Shown: positions 32,536 through 44,241 of the stretch, in pieces
Layout of the letters: every line of letters begins with the position of its first letter
How positions within the stretch are numbered: position 1 is the stretch's first letter
Origin: Pisolithus tinctorius
Lineage: Eukaryota; Basidiomycota; Agaricomycetes; Boletales; Pisolithaceae
DNA: 64,000 nt
Reading direction: 5' to 3'
NCBI GenBank assembly: GCA_024663395.1
Contig: JANFAH010000092.1
Coordinates: 101,587 to 165,586 of the forward strand
Notes under the pieces: model-generated
What the model saw: only the letters and a program-made list of their open reading frames with translations
What the model was told of the DNA's origin: nothing
Database searches by the model: none
Made by a program: the position numbers and the translations under genes

Positions 32536-33717
32536 CTATCGTCCTAAACGAAACTGTGCATCGGCATATTCATCCAACGCGCGACGAAAAGCTGTTTCAG
32601 ATATGAGCATAGGAGTACATGGTAACTCGGCATCTGGTAGTTTGGACTCTCCCAGGTCTTCTGGACGAGTGTAACTAGGGACGAGCAAGGTTAGATGATT
32701 GTCGGTGGGAGAGTCGCAAAGGGAGATCCTCACTCGAATTCTGTAAGCATAATTTGCCAGGGTGGGAATCCATGTATTTCTAGGGGTGGTGCCGGTGACT
32801 TAGTTTTTCCGATGCTGTGAACAATCATAAGGTCCGGTGGCGGCAAGAAACCTTTGCAACGTGAAGTCGTCAGCAGTGCTTTACCACGTTGTGAAACCCA
32901 CCTTCTAACAACGGTCCAAGTTCAGAGGATGACAGTTGAAACACACGGTTCTCTGGTGGCACTCCCCCTGCTGTGCCCCTGTTTTGCACATAACCCTTCA
33001 GTAATGAGCGGGCCGCACATGCAATGGCGGGTTTCCCTGAACTACGCGATGCCATATGAATAGTGAGACTGTTCAACCGTGAGGTCGAATCCTCTATGAT
33101 CTGTGATGAGAAGTAATTGGAGGGAGCACGCCGCCAAGGCTCACTTTTGGGGCGTCGGCGAACAGCAACGTGTCTTCGTTTGTGCAAACGTCCGCTAAAG
33201 GGCGTCTTGAACGTGATCACAGCAAGTCCTTGATGTAACTTTGCAGACTCGGGTGACTGGCTTCTCGAAATAGGAGGCTCCGACAATGGAGGGGTCAGGG
33301 GGTATTCCACCTCTGACTCACAACTGTCTTCACCCGGCATCTCCAGCTGAGAAATGCACTCGCGCGCATTCTCTTGGCACCAGACAAGGACACCTGATAG
33401 GGAAGCTCGTTGCAACAGGGTATGCCAGAACCAAGTGGATACGCACCGTCGCGGTCGTAAACTGTAAGCACTGCAATACCTACCTCTCTACACCATCTTG
33501 TAGTTCTCCGGAGACACTCGAGGAAAGCTGCTTCAACCTCTTCTGAGGTGAATTCATTGCTGCCCACCAAATTCAAGCAGAGGTGCATCGGAACCTTGTT
33601 GCGATGGACGTTTAGCGCAGACGGCTGTTGCTGCCTCCACTCCTGTATTTGAGCTAGTACCGCGACCGCTACGACATAGAAGCTGTGGACAAGACGCAGG
33701 GTCCAGTGAGGGGGCAT
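32536..33717 (-). CDS. NUS1: NUS1/NgBR-like subunit of cis-prenyltransferase
   Basis: Nus1 pairs with the Rer2-type catalytic subunit at the ER to make long-chain dehydrodolichyl diphosphate for protein glycosylation. The start MPPHWTLRLVHSFYVVAVAV (33717) includes a membrane segment. Then come NKVPMHLCLNLVGSNEFTSE and RRTTRWCREVGIAVLTVYDR. After an intron there is a low-complexity acidic/Pro insert (EVEYPLTPPLSEPPISRSQS). The cis-prenyltransferase-like core resumes with LNSLTIHMASRSSGKPAIAC, then PPDLMIVHS, LEIHGFPPWQIMLTEFE and the C-terminal helix AFRRALDEYADAQFRLGR. The ending RLGR carries the RxG motif that Nus1-type subunits contribute to the shared active site. It looks complete. It is tandem with SEC17 and about 170 bp from its stop. 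Confidence 0.88.
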
Positions 33718-33888
33718 CGGAGACACATAAAAAGTCAGTTGCTTGGAGACGTTCCCCCCATAATGTGTTAAGGTCACGTGACGGCGTGTTGCGTGTCCAC
33801 GTCGCCGACTGCGGATTTCTGAGCCTTTTGCACTGTCCAGGGGAACGTAGGTACGTAGTAGGTACAAATGACTAGCATTGTTGGTCAA

Positions 33889-34923
33889 CTAGAGAATAGT
33901 TGGTTCTGATTCGATAGTTCTCTTAATCTTTAGTAAAATGGAAGTTTTCCAATTATCCAGCTTCGTGACTTGGTCATATTCCACCACACATCCAGTGAAT
34001 GCTTGCTGATCGTCAGCCTGGATAGCGTCGATTATAGCATTGACAAATTTGCACTCGCGAGTGGACGCGAAAGTAGGATCTTGTGCCATATACTTCTGAA
34101 TATTACGCTTCGCGGTAATGGAATCCTAGGAAAAGTCAGTAAAGAACAGGGATAGACGCAGCGGAAGCAATACGACCTTCATGGCAAGCGCACAAAGACA
34201 GGCCTTCAACCAATAGTCCTTGACACTGTACTTCGTGAGCGCCGACGTAAGGGATTGGTCTGCTACTTGTTCATAACGTTGAATGGCTGCGGGATACTCC
34301 TCGAGCTCGGCATGCAAATCCGCAGCGTCTTTAAAACATGCGTTCGCAGTGCTGGCATGGATGAAGCTGAGGAGATTCGATGACATGAGAGTAAAAGGAC
34401 ACGAACGCAGTTGCATCTTCTTGAGCATACCAATCCGCCGCACGCTCGAGACTGTCGCACGCCCTCCGAAGATCACTCAGTTCATGCTGATATATCTGGG
34501 CGATCTCCTTCTCCCTGTCTGCGGCTTGTCGAAAACGACCGGATGAGGTCAAGTGTGTAACGGTCTGTCCTAATGCTTGGACAGCCACTGTGGATGTCAA
34601 AATTGAGTTGCGTGGCCCTGATCTACAAAACGAACAGTCGGCGTACAATCAGGATGACCTCTCTTGTACGCTTTGGCAGCATTCCACCACGCATTTGCAG
34701 CTTCGTTGATCTCCTTGCACTTCTCCCTGCACTCAGCTTCCCTTGCATACGCATCACCGGCCTCCCTGAATTGCTTCTCCAGCTTGAAAGCGTTTGCAGC
34801 CTGCTGGTAGAGATCGCCGGCTTCCTCAAACTTCGTAGACGTTGAGCTGAACCATCCAGTAGAAGAATTGGCTTTCTTGTCGGCCCTCTCCAGCAACGTC
34901 TGAGCAGGAGATTTTGATGGCAT
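33889..34923 (-). CDS. SEC17: Alpha-SNAP (SEC17)
   Basis: Alpha-SNAP recruits the ATPase NSF/Sec18 to SNARE complexes so they can be taken apart after membrane fusion. The N terminus (MPSKSPAQTLLERADKKANS, then WFSSTSTKFEEAGDLYQQAA) and TPR-like helices are typical: KLEKQFREAGDAYAREAEC, NEAANAWWNAAKAYKRGHPD, SSGRFRQAADREKEIAQIYQ, CDSLERAADWYAQEDATA, CFKDAADLHAELEEYPAAIQ. The C-terminal region KDYWLKACLCALAMK and CKFVNAIIDAIQADDQQAFT leads to LDNWKTSILLKIKRTIESEP and a stop at 33889. Length (about 290 residues) fits the family and introns have normal sites. It is divergent from the phosphoacetylglucosamine mutase gene, with 125 bp between the start codons. Confidence 0.93.
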
Positions 34924-35048
34924 GGTGGCTCCTAGCAGGTCACATAAGTCGGGCAGTCAGTGAAATCAGTCTTGCGAGTCACGTGACTATACTACGCATA
35001 TCAATATTTAATCGCGACACGCCAATAATTGCCTCGACTATTGTTGAA

Positions 35049-36965
35049 ATGTCCCTCCCAGTCAACGACATCCGCAGGCTATCGGACCTCCACCCAAAAC
35101 CACAGGATATCAACTATCAGTATGGGACCGCAGGATTTAGGACTTTGTGCGTCCTTTATCGTACCATCCAGAAATCAGCTTATCCGCCCATCCATCAGGG
35201 GCAAGGTACTCGACTCAGTGCTCTTCAGAGTCGGAATCCTAGCGGCTCTCAGGAGCAAGAAGTTGGATGGAAAAACTATCGGTGTAATGGTCACCGCCTC
35301 TCACAATCCTGAACCAGTAAGCATGTCCATCATGTTGGGTGCGCGAGATTACGCATCACCCGACTACGCAGGATAACGGGGTCAAGCTGGTCGACCCCCG
35401 AGGCGAAATGTTAGAAAGCTCCTGGGAGTCTCATGCCACGGTTCTCGCAAATACGCCATCGACCGATGAGTTTATTTCCGCGCTCCAGGATTTCGTCAAA
35501 ACGACCAAAATAGACATTTCCAAACCTGCCAGAGTAGTATACGCCCGCGATACGCGCCCATCTGGCCCTGCGCTGGTGGCCGCCCTTGAAGATGGTTTGA
35601 AAGCCATGAGCGCGGAGGGTAGGAATGCCGGCGTTACTACGACCCCCATCCTTCATTATCTGGTCAGAACAATCAATACCAAAGGAAGTAAGGAGTCTTA
35701 CGGGACCGACACCGAGGAAGGATATTACACCAAGCTCAGTAGTGCCTTTAACAAGCTCATGGTACGTGCAAGCATATTAGATGGGACCTACCGTAACGTG
35801 GAAATGAAATGACAGGTCGGAAGGCCACCACGACCTCCGCTCGTCATCGACTGCGCGAACGGCGTCGGTGCTCTTGCTGCGCGGGTCCTCAGCCGGTACC
35901 TTGTGAATTCTTTACCTGTTGAACTGGAGAACACTGCAATCGATACCCCAGGAGCACTAAACAACTCATGCGGAGCTGATTTTGTCAAGGTGAACCAGAA
36001 ACTCCCACCCTCTCTCACAGATTTGTTGGGGCCCTGCCAACGGGGGTGTAGCTTGGATGGAGATGCAGATCGACTTATCTATTTCTATCTCGATGAGCAC
36101 CGCCAATTCCACATGCTTGACGGGGATAAAATCACCACCCTTGTGGCCAGCTTCATCGTTGAACTCGTGAAAACCGTTGGCTTAAGCGAAAAATTGAAAG
36201 TCGGCGTCGTACAAACTGCGTATGCCAATGGAAGTTCCACGAAGTACCTTTCCGAGGTGTGTGGGGAGTGTGATATAATCGGCCATTGTCTGAATTATCC
36301 CCCACAGAGGTTACCTGTCAAATGCGTTCCAACGGGGGTGAAACACTTGCACCACGCAGCGGAGCAGTATGACATCGGGGTGTACTTCGAGGCAAATGGC
36401 CACGGCACTGTGGTGTTCTCTCAACCAGCGCAAGATTTAATCTTCTCTCATCAACCATCCACCCCTACGCAGTTGACAGCACTGACGCACCTGCAAAACA
36501 TTTTGAACGTTATTAATCAGACTGTCGGAGACGCCCTTTCTGACATGTTACTCGTCGAAGTTGTACTCGCTCACAAGTCCTACGGAGGAGCTGAGTGGGA
36601 TTCTCTGTACACTGACTTGCCGAACAGGTTGGTGAAGGTTGTGGTTCCAGATAGGAACATCTTCAAGACCGTAGATGCGGAGCGTCGTTTGGTTAGCCCA
36701 GGGGCTTTGCAGAACAAGATCGACGAGTTGGTCACGAAGTATTCCGAGGGGCGATCATTTGTTCGGCCTAGCGGGACGGAAGACGTCGTCAGAGTTTACG
36801 CGGAAGCGACTACGAGGCGACAGACAGATGGTATAGCAGAGACTATTGGAACGCTGACCACCAGAACTGACGTTTTTCGCTGTAGATCTTGCATTCCGCG
36901 TAGCGGGATTGGTGTATGACGAGGCTGGTGGTGATCGGTCTCAGCGACCTAAAGAATTTTTGTGA
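35049..36965 (+). CDS. PCM1: Phosphoacetylglucosamine mutase (AGM1/PCM1)
   Basis: The enzyme converts N-acetylglucosamine-6-phosphate to the 1-phosphate, a step toward UDP-GlcNAc for chitin, N-glycans and GPI anchors. The start [20 protein letters not shown] leads through an intron to [20 protein letters not shown]. The phosphoserine loop [11 protein letters not shown] is split from [14 protein letters not shown] by an intron. [20 protein letters not shown] follows. The metal loop is [16 protein letters not shown], the sugar loop [14 protein letters not shown] and the phosphate-binding loop [21 protein letters not shown] final intron (about 36829-36884) gives the end [20 protein letters not shown] and a stop at 36965. 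All four signature loops are intact, so the enzyme should be active. Confidence 0.93.
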
Positions 36966-37224
36966 CGAGGAACGGAATTTGTGTGCTGTTACTGTACCCT
37001 GTAATAGTTGCAATGACGACATGGCGTGCCCTTCGGTAACTGCCGGGCCAAGGCTGCTGCCACCAGCCGTTTATATTGCGACTGGTCGTGGTGGTCGGTC
37101 GCAATCCTCGCGCAAGTGGGTGTGGGTTTGCAGGTAGAACATCAGCTGTATTTGACTGTCCCCTCACACCTCCCACTGCCTTCCCCGTAACTTCTGAGAA
37201 CTTTGACAGCCACGGTAGTTGCCT

Positions 37225-38844
37225 ATGTGCCGCTTCGTCATCTACAAGGGTACCTCCCCCGTACAATTATCCCATGTGAGCGAAATCTCTGAAACTGAAG
37301 TTGTACGCGTGCAGGGCGGAGTTGCTGACTCGCATTTCCCAGCTTTTGACTCGGCCGTGCCATTCCATCATCAATCAGGCATTTGACTCCCGGCTACGCT
37401 TAGACCACCGGAGACCCATAAACGGAGACGGCTTTGGTGTCGGTGTGTCTCTCTCCATTTTCGAACGCACTAGCAGGTGTCTAACCGAATGTCACTTAAG
37501 GTTGGTATGACACAGTATACGACGAGGAGCTAGGTAGTCAGCCCTGTATATTCACTTCGGTGACTCCGGTCAGTTTACCACTGCTTCGGACGATATAATT
37601 TCGCCCGAGCCATTTCTCAATAGGCATGGAACAACGCTAATCTTATCCGGCTCGCCGAGAAGATCAAATCTCCCCTTGTATTGTGCGTCGGCCCCCTGGG
37701 TGTATTCCGGCAGTCACTTATCTTCACTCACCGGCATAGTGGGCACGTAAGAGCCACTACGGCTGGATCACTATCTCTAGATAATTGCCACCCATTTGTG
37801 TTTGGAAAGATTATGGTGCGCAACTGTTTCCACACCTTCCTATGAACTTGTGCGCAGTAAATCGCAGTTCATGCATAACGGGGGAATCGCAGATTTCCAT
37901 CTCATAAAGCGGAAACTGCAGTCGGGCCTATCTGACGAAGTTTTCAATACAGTGCAGGGGAATACAGGTTAGACCATCGTTATTGCACCACTCCGCTCAC
38001 GATTACTCACCCTTGTCAGACTCGGAATGGGCCTTCGCACTGTTTTTGTCTAAGGTAGTCAAGAGGGCTTCCTTGTGGAAATTCAAGGCTGATATGTTTT
38101 CAGCTTCCCAACCCTCATGCCAAATCGTTCACGCCACAGGTGCTACAGCAAGCCATGCTCAACACGATCTCGGCTCTTAACAACTACGCTGAAGAGGCTG
38201 GTATCACCGAGGTATGTGAACTCGCTCGCGAATGACTTGTCAGTGCACCTTCCGAAGCCCAGCCTTATGAACTTCTGCGTAACCGATGGCGAAAGCGTGG
38301 TGGCCACGCGATATATTTCGTCCCGCCAGGACGAAGCTGCTTCTTTGGTAATCAGAATTAGAACTTCGTCGACACTATTTCCTCGTTGATGGCATCTACA
38401 GTGGTTCTCTTCTGGGACTACCTTCAGTGAATACATGACGGGAGGCCATTATAAAATGACCAAGGCTGATAAGCGTGAAAACATTATCATGGTCGGTGTT
38501 ATGATTTGAGTGCCACCTGGGAATACTAACCGTTTATCAGATTGCAAGCGAGCCGCTGACATTCGAGAAAGGTAAATGTCAGGGCAAAAACCTAGTGCAA
38601 GCGCTCTACTGACACAGCAGCGTAAGCTGATTGGATGGAAATACGGACGAATAACATGGTGGTCATCACACCCAAGATGAACTTTCTGCAAATACCGATC
38701 ATTGACAAGTTCTACGTCTCACCCTCCGATCCGGCGGCACTTAACAGGGGAACGGACTTCGCCGCCGCCAAAGGTCTCCTCAGTCCCCGGAATTCCCTCG
38801 CCCCCGTGCAAGGCAGAGAACCTGCACCTCAGATAGTTATATAG
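37225..38844 (+). CDS. DUG3: DUG3-type class II glutamine amidotransferase
   Basis: Dug3 is the amidotransferase-like subunit of the cytosolic Dug complex that degrades glutathione in fungi; close homologues may have other amide-cleaving roles. The start MCRFVIYKGTSPVQLSH puts the catalytic Cys at position 2, as Ntn-hydrolases need. Exons then give LLTRPCHSIINQAFDSRLRL, NGDGFGVGWYDTVYDEELGS, PCIFTSVTP, AWNNANLIRLAEKIKSPLVF, GHVRATTAGS, CHPFVFGKIM, FMHNGGIADFHLIKRKL, TDSEWAFALFLSK, NFCVTDGESVVATRYISSR, FSSGTTFSEY and KADWMEIRTNNMVVITPKMN. The stop is at 38844. About ten short introns have sites in phase, except one uncertain join near 38050-38150. All the domain's motifs are present and the gene looks functional. 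Confidence 0.9.
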
Positions 38845-39046
38845 TCTCAGTACTTCGTACCTCGTGTGGTTCGTGGCCGAAGTCTGTACCTTTGATGACT
38901 TGGTTTTCCTTTTGCATTCCCGAGAGGTGTACTTTTAGAATTGTAAATAAATACGACTTGCGGAGAAACTCACCCCGAGGACCCACGTTCAGCCACTGCA
39001 GTGGTTAGTCCGCCTGCGTGTCAAGTTGCCTGTGGCCCTGAACATC

Positions 39047-40392
39047 ATGAATCCTTGGTTGTTGTGGTCTGCACTATCGCACACGGCGAGGTTCGTGTGC
39101 CCGTCTCTCCAAACGTTTTACCAGCTTACCATGCCACAGGCTCTCAACTGTGCTGCAAATCCTACTATACCTTCCACTGACGCTTGCGACGCTCTCTACT
39201 TCAGCCTTTCTTCTTCTTTCTCTCCTGCTGTCGATACATTCACTTATCCATGGAACGCTCATTCTTTTGTGGGGGTCGTCGGCTCTATCTGTGCTGCAAG
39301 TCCCCATGCACCCATTCCTCTTACTCGTCTCTTTCAACGCGTTTGCACAAATCACACATCCGTTGCTCGCAACTGCGACCAGGTGGTGGGGGAAATTCCT
39401 GACATTTTCAGGGCCTTCTTTCGTTGCTTTGGAAGGTCTATCGAGCCTGCTGGTTGCGCAAAAGGTTGGCCAGGTTGGGAAAGCACTAGCCGATGAGGCC
39501 GAGAGTTACCAGTTAGCTATACTTCTTGCTTCAGCAGCTGCCTATGTGGTGGCTTTCTGGTGGATTGTCGTGGTCTGTGGATGACACATTCGTTGGTCTG
39601 GTTGTGCACTGATGATCATCTGCTCAGGCGTATCCAGCTGCAGCAACTTCGCCGCTTTCATCTACGTTATTGGGCGTAGCATTGACAGCTTTCTTGTTTT
39701 TGACTGTCATTGGTTTCCGGCTTCGACGAACAAATATCGTGGAGTCAGCGATGCTCTCTCTCTTTCTCGCATATAACGTTTGGCTCTGCGGTTTCGATCA
39801 AACGTCGTTCACGGATCCCGCATCTTCTTAGTGCGTGAAAGCTCGTGTCGCCTCCGCTTACTTCTCACTTTGGTTTTAAGTGCGCCATTACTCTCTAATA
39901 TTCTACCACACCTGCAGACACTGGTGAACTTTATTACCAATACCCTGCCAAAGCCGGTGCTCGCCGCACTAGTCTACAGGCTCGCAATTCTTCAGCTTGC
40001 TTCTCGCATACTTCCCACTATCGGAGCGGATGCGTGGGAGGCTGACGAGTCTGGTGATGGGTGGGATGGACGACCGGTAATTAACAATTGCGTTTGCGGT
40101 TTGCAGTCCCAACGATTTATGCTCGCCATATCTGTCAGACATCCATCATGACTCGCATACTACTGACATACAGACAGTCAATTTTTGTCATGGTATATTC
40201 CCACTTGCTACGTGAGTGGTTCGACCTCTGCAGATGCAAACTGCTCTCATGAAATTCTTACCAGTTCTCGATCCTGCTTCTCAGGTTTGGTGGCGCTGGG
40301 CGAATATCATGTTCACCCTCTTTTTGTGGTCTGTTGAACTAACCGTCAGCCCGGACGGGGATGACGTCTCTGTGAAATGGAAGGTAGAGTAG
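39047..40392 (+). CDS. ICE2: ICE2-like ER integral membrane protein
   Basis: Ice2 is a multi-span ER membrane protein that in yeast shapes cortical ER and influences lipid metabolism. The start MNPWLLWSALSHTARL crosses a 49-nt intron and continues STVLQILLYLPLTLATLSTS, then LLLSLLLS. Further exons give PMHPFLLLVSFNAFAQI, GPSFVALEGLSSLLVAQKVG, ESYQLAILLASAAAYVVAFW, STLLGVALTAFLFLTVIGFR, NIVESAMLSLFLAYNVWLCG, LPKPVLAALVYRLAILQLAS and ILLTYRQSIFVMVYSHLL. The end is VWWRWANIMFTLFLWSVEL with a stop at 40390-40392. Roughly eight to ten hydrophobic segments are visible, as expected for the family. It is convergent with the molybdopterin synthase gene, with about 50 bp between the stop codons. Confidence 0.87.
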
Positions 40393-40442
40393 GTTTTGCG
40401 GAGACGGTTGGGTGTGTAATATGGCACTACACGCTCACTGCA

Positions 40443-41011
40443 TTAGGAGTAGTTTGCTTTCCACACGGCCTTTTCCTCGTCCTCCCCTTGGTAGTATTCC
40501 CTCTTCCAGATCTGCGCTTTCTGCTTCACACCTTCGAGTATCTGTTCGCATGCCACGAATGCCTCTTGGCGGTGGGGTGAGGACACGGCAATTACAATGG
40601 ACGCCTCCCCCACAGGCACCGCTCCTAGCCGATGGTGAACGGCGGAGGATATCACATGGGACGTGGAGGTCGAGTTACTCGCCCGCCTGACCGAACCGTC
40701 GTGTGCGTTTCGGACAACCTCTGCCACCGTTTTTATGGCAAGCTTGCTGTAAGCTTGGTACTCCAGCCGTGTCACGACCTTGCCTGTATGACATGTCTCG
40801 GTTTGAAGTTGATAGAATGTAGATAAATAATGGTCGTGCCTTTGAAAGTGTTACGAGTGGTCCCGACGAAGACCACGGTCGCACCAGCACCATCATCTTC
40901 CACTGAGCGTGTGATGGACTGGACGTCCAGCTCGTCATAAGTCAACACGCAGACGTTTCTTCCCCATTCTTCCCTTGATGCGACGGACGTACTTGGAGTC
41001 GACGTAGGCAT
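40443..41011 (-). CDS. Molybdopterin synthase large subunit (MoaE/MOCS2B)
   Basis: With the small MoaD-type subunit this enzyme adds two sulfurs to precursor Z to make molybdopterin, the cofactor of nitrate reductase, sulfite oxidase and similar enzymes. The start MPTSTPSTSVASREEWGRNV (41011) leads into ELDVQSITRSVEDDGAGATV and VFVGTTRNTFKG. An intron follows, then VTRLEYQAYSKLAIKTVAEV, HHRLGAVPVGEASIVIAVSS and RQEAFVACEQILEGVKQKAQ. The C terminus IWKREYYQGEDEEKAVWKAN includes the conserved catalytic-region lysines. The stop is at 40443. It is complete in length for MoaE. It shares a 100-bp divergent promoter with the pseudouridine-degrading gene. The small subunit is not in this window. Confidence 0.9.
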
Positions 41012-41110
41012 CTGAATCGTATGGGTCCAAAGACGTCAAGATCACTTTTATGTAGTTGTTGCCCCTGATTGCTAGCAATTACCGCACTCCGGGTTTAAGC
41101 GGACGTCTTC

Positions 41111-44100
41111 ATGTCACCATTCCCGTTCAAGATGCCAATTGGCAGTTGCACAGTATCAAGTGCCCTGAGGAGGGTGTCCCTCAGTCACGAAACACATCCA
41201 TACAGAAGATTCCTGACGTCTCAATTTCGCAGTCTTCAGGAAACTGGAGCACCAGTTGACATCCATCCCGAGGTAGAAGAGGCACTTAGCCATAACAAAC
41301 CGGTAGTAGCCCTCGAGTCCACCATCATCACTCATGGAATGCCATACCCGACTTCTATCGACATGGCACGGTCGGTGGAGAATACCGTCAGGTCTACAGG
41401 GTGTATCCCTGCAACCATAGGAATTATAGATGGTCGCGTAAAGATCGGTTTAGAGCCTAGTCAACTTGAACGGCTGGCAAGCCGCAGCGGTAACCCGTTG
41501 AAAATATCCAGGCGAGACATAAGTGCTGCTATCGTATCCAAGAGGGATGGCGGCACTACCTGTAGTTCAACTCTCGTATTTGCTGCACTGGCTGGAATTA
41601 AGGTGAGTTGCCCTCTTGTTTATTCCTGGACATCCTTTCCCTTACTGCAACTGCCAATACAGGTCTTTGCCACTGGAGGGTAAGCTTTTGTAGGTGCTCT
41701 TGATACCAATGTCACACTGACAACATAGTCCAGTCTGGGCGGCGTGCATCGAGGAGGAGAGAATAGTCTGTATCACTAAATTTGACCATCCCCTCGGAAC
41801 TCATAATTCAACAGCATTGGATGTCTCGGCCGACTTGCACGAGCTCACTCGTTGTTCTGTAGGACTGGTGTGTGCCGGGGTCAAATCAATACTGGATATT
41901 GGGAGGTGAATTGGTCAGACCCCGTAATTGCTTGTTAAGACTAATCAATTTTGTGGTGTTGCAGGACACTTGAATACCTTGTCAGTCGTTCGTCAGCGTC
42001 ATGCCCACCAGATCTTTAGCGTAACGGTGTTGCCTTCAATAGGAGACACTTGGGGTGCCGGTTATATCCTATAGAGAAACCAAAGACTTTCCTGCGTTCT
42101 ATAGCCGGAAAAGTGGCCACCAGGTGGAGGATCTCACACAACGTCGGCCATTTCGACTGACTCAGGTTTAACAGGCACCATGGAATGTCACCAATGCCAT
42201 TGATGCAGCTCGAGTACTTCGTAAGGAAGAACAATCGTCCTTATTTCTTTACTGATCTTCCGAACATAGACACACATCGGCAATTAGGAATGACAAATGG
42301 AGCACTATTCGCGGTTCCAATCCCCGAGAGGTATGAAGCCGATGGTGCTGTCATACAGGAGGCCGTAGAGCTTGCAGTGCGTGAGTCGGAGGAGTTTGGA
42401 ATATCAAAGCTCGGGAAAGAGGTTACACCCTGGCTGCTCAAACGTGTGGGTGAGCTCACGCAAGGGAGATCATTGGAAAGCAGTAAGTTGTCTCCCGAAC
42501 TAATCTGCCTGTGAAATCTGACCAGTGCCTAGACGTTGCTTTAGTTCGGAACACTGCTTTAATTGGTAATATCCTTCATCTGTATCAGCATAAACTACCA
42601 CCAATTGCTTGTCAGGCGGACAGATTGCACGAGAATACGCCAACCTAGCCTGGGAAAATGAGCAAACTGACGTACGTTCCCTGTCGTCGGTGCCCATAGT
42701 GATGCTCAATATATCTAGCTTCGTTATCCCGGTTTCCAACCAAGCCCCTCTTCTTCCCGAAGTTGTGTCCAAAACGCGCGCAATACGACGGGCGAGATGC
42801 ACACCGGACCTTCGGCGGCTTTGAATGATAAAAAGGCATCTATAGTAGTGGTCGGATGTGCTGCTGTGGATATTACATCGAAAGTCCAGCAGACACCGAC
42901 TTTCTCACAGAATACTACCCACCCGGGAAAACTCACCCTAACTCTCGGGGGTGTGGCTCGTAATATCGCAGAAGCCGCACACAGGGTTTTGGCTGGGTCC
43001 GAAGACCAAAATTCCGCCACTCTTCTTATGGCACCGGTTGGCGAGGATATCTTTGGTAGACTCATTACGGATTTGACACGATCTATGGGCATGAGAACAG
43101 ACGGATTATCATTAGTTCCAAGTCAGCAAAGTGCCGTTTGCAATGTTGTTCTTGACTCTCAAGGGGGACTTGAGACCGGTATCGCGGATATGGATCTTTC
43201 ACAATTGTGGAAAGGGTCGGAGGTAAGCTCAGCCGTACTCCGAGCACCTAAAATAATCACAACTTCGTCAAGGTCTTCTCAGTCTTGCGTCATCACCGTC
43301 CGCGGCTTCTTGTTCTTGACGGTAACATTTCTTCAGAAACAATGACTGCAATCGTCGCCGAAGCTACAACATCTAACATCGAAGGTGAGACTCTCTAGCG
43401 CGCATATACAGAGGAAGGCTGACTCCCGATAGTCTTTTTGTCAGTGCTACTTGTTTTGCAGTGTTCGTCTTTTATTCACTCTTTCCAGCGAGCCTACTTC
43501 TGTCGCAAAATCCACCCGAATTCTTCCAGTGATAGCCGCTAACCTCGGTCGGACGTCACAATCCCTCATCTCATACGCCTCCCCTAACCTCCTGGAACTC
43601 GGCCACTTGTATGAAGAAGCACGTACTACATTCGACCTCATGTCCCACGACCACTGGTGGCGAGTCGTTGACGGTTTTTCCCTGGGTTCTAGCTTCCGAA
43701 TGGAACTAGACCAATTAGGAAGAGCGCCAGTCTCCGATAAAGCTCCCGAACTGGGCGACTTATCTTTCCTTGTCAACAAGGGCGTTGTTCAAATGGCTAT
43801 CAACCTCTTGCCCTTCTTTCAGCACCTCGTAATCAAGTGCGGGGAACATGGGGTAGTAGTCGTAATGCGACTTGGGCACGCAAACGTTGGCAATTGGTCG
43901 ATGGAGCGCAGCAATCTGCAAGGCAGATATATTGTTGCTCACTCGCAAGTTTCAGCCGAAACAATTGTCGTACAACATTTCCCCCCAATACATATTCCGC
44001 CAGGCGCAGTGGTGAATACCACTGGGGCAGGGGATACATTGGTCGGGACACTGCTGGCGATGCTGGTCCGAAACCCCAAAACGTTCCTGGACGTCGTGGC

Positions 44101-44209
44101 TCTAAGAAATGCCATAGATATTTCTCAGCAGGCTGCCACATTGACACTGCAGAGTTCCTCTGCAGTATCCCCATTACTTTCATCGCTATCAATGCAACCT
44201 CTGCAGTGA
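41111..44209 (+). CDS. Bifunctional pseudouridine-5'-phosphate glycosidase / pseudouridine kinase
   Basis: The two halves phosphorylate pseudouridine (PfkB kinase) and split the product into uracil and ribose-5-phosphate (glycosidase), recycling modified nucleosides from RNA turnover. Bacteria use separate psuK and psuG genes; the fusion is typical of many fungi. The glycosidase half has VVALESTIITHGMPYPTSID, GIIDGRVKIGL, SKRDGGTTCSSTLVFAALAG, FATGGLGGVHRGGEN, LDVSADLHELTRCSVGLVCA, GVKSILDIGRTLEYL, RETKDFPAFYSRKSGHQAPW, NGALFAVPIPERYEADGAVI and KEVTPWLLKRVGELT. The kinase half starts at SIVVVGCAAVDITSKVQQTP with LTLTLGGVARNIAEAAHRVL, and ends with the GAGD signature NTTGAGDTLVGTLLAML. The N terminus before the glycosidase could be a mitochondrial presequence. 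Introns are in phase and the gene looks active. Confidence 0.92.
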
Positions 44210-44241
44210 CTTCCCTTACATCTACCAAACGTGTAATGTAC

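Noticed and set aside
34623..34829. Arg-rich minus-strand frame inside SEC17
   Set aside because: It is an alternative frame of the SEC17 first coding region, which matches alpha-SNAP throughout.
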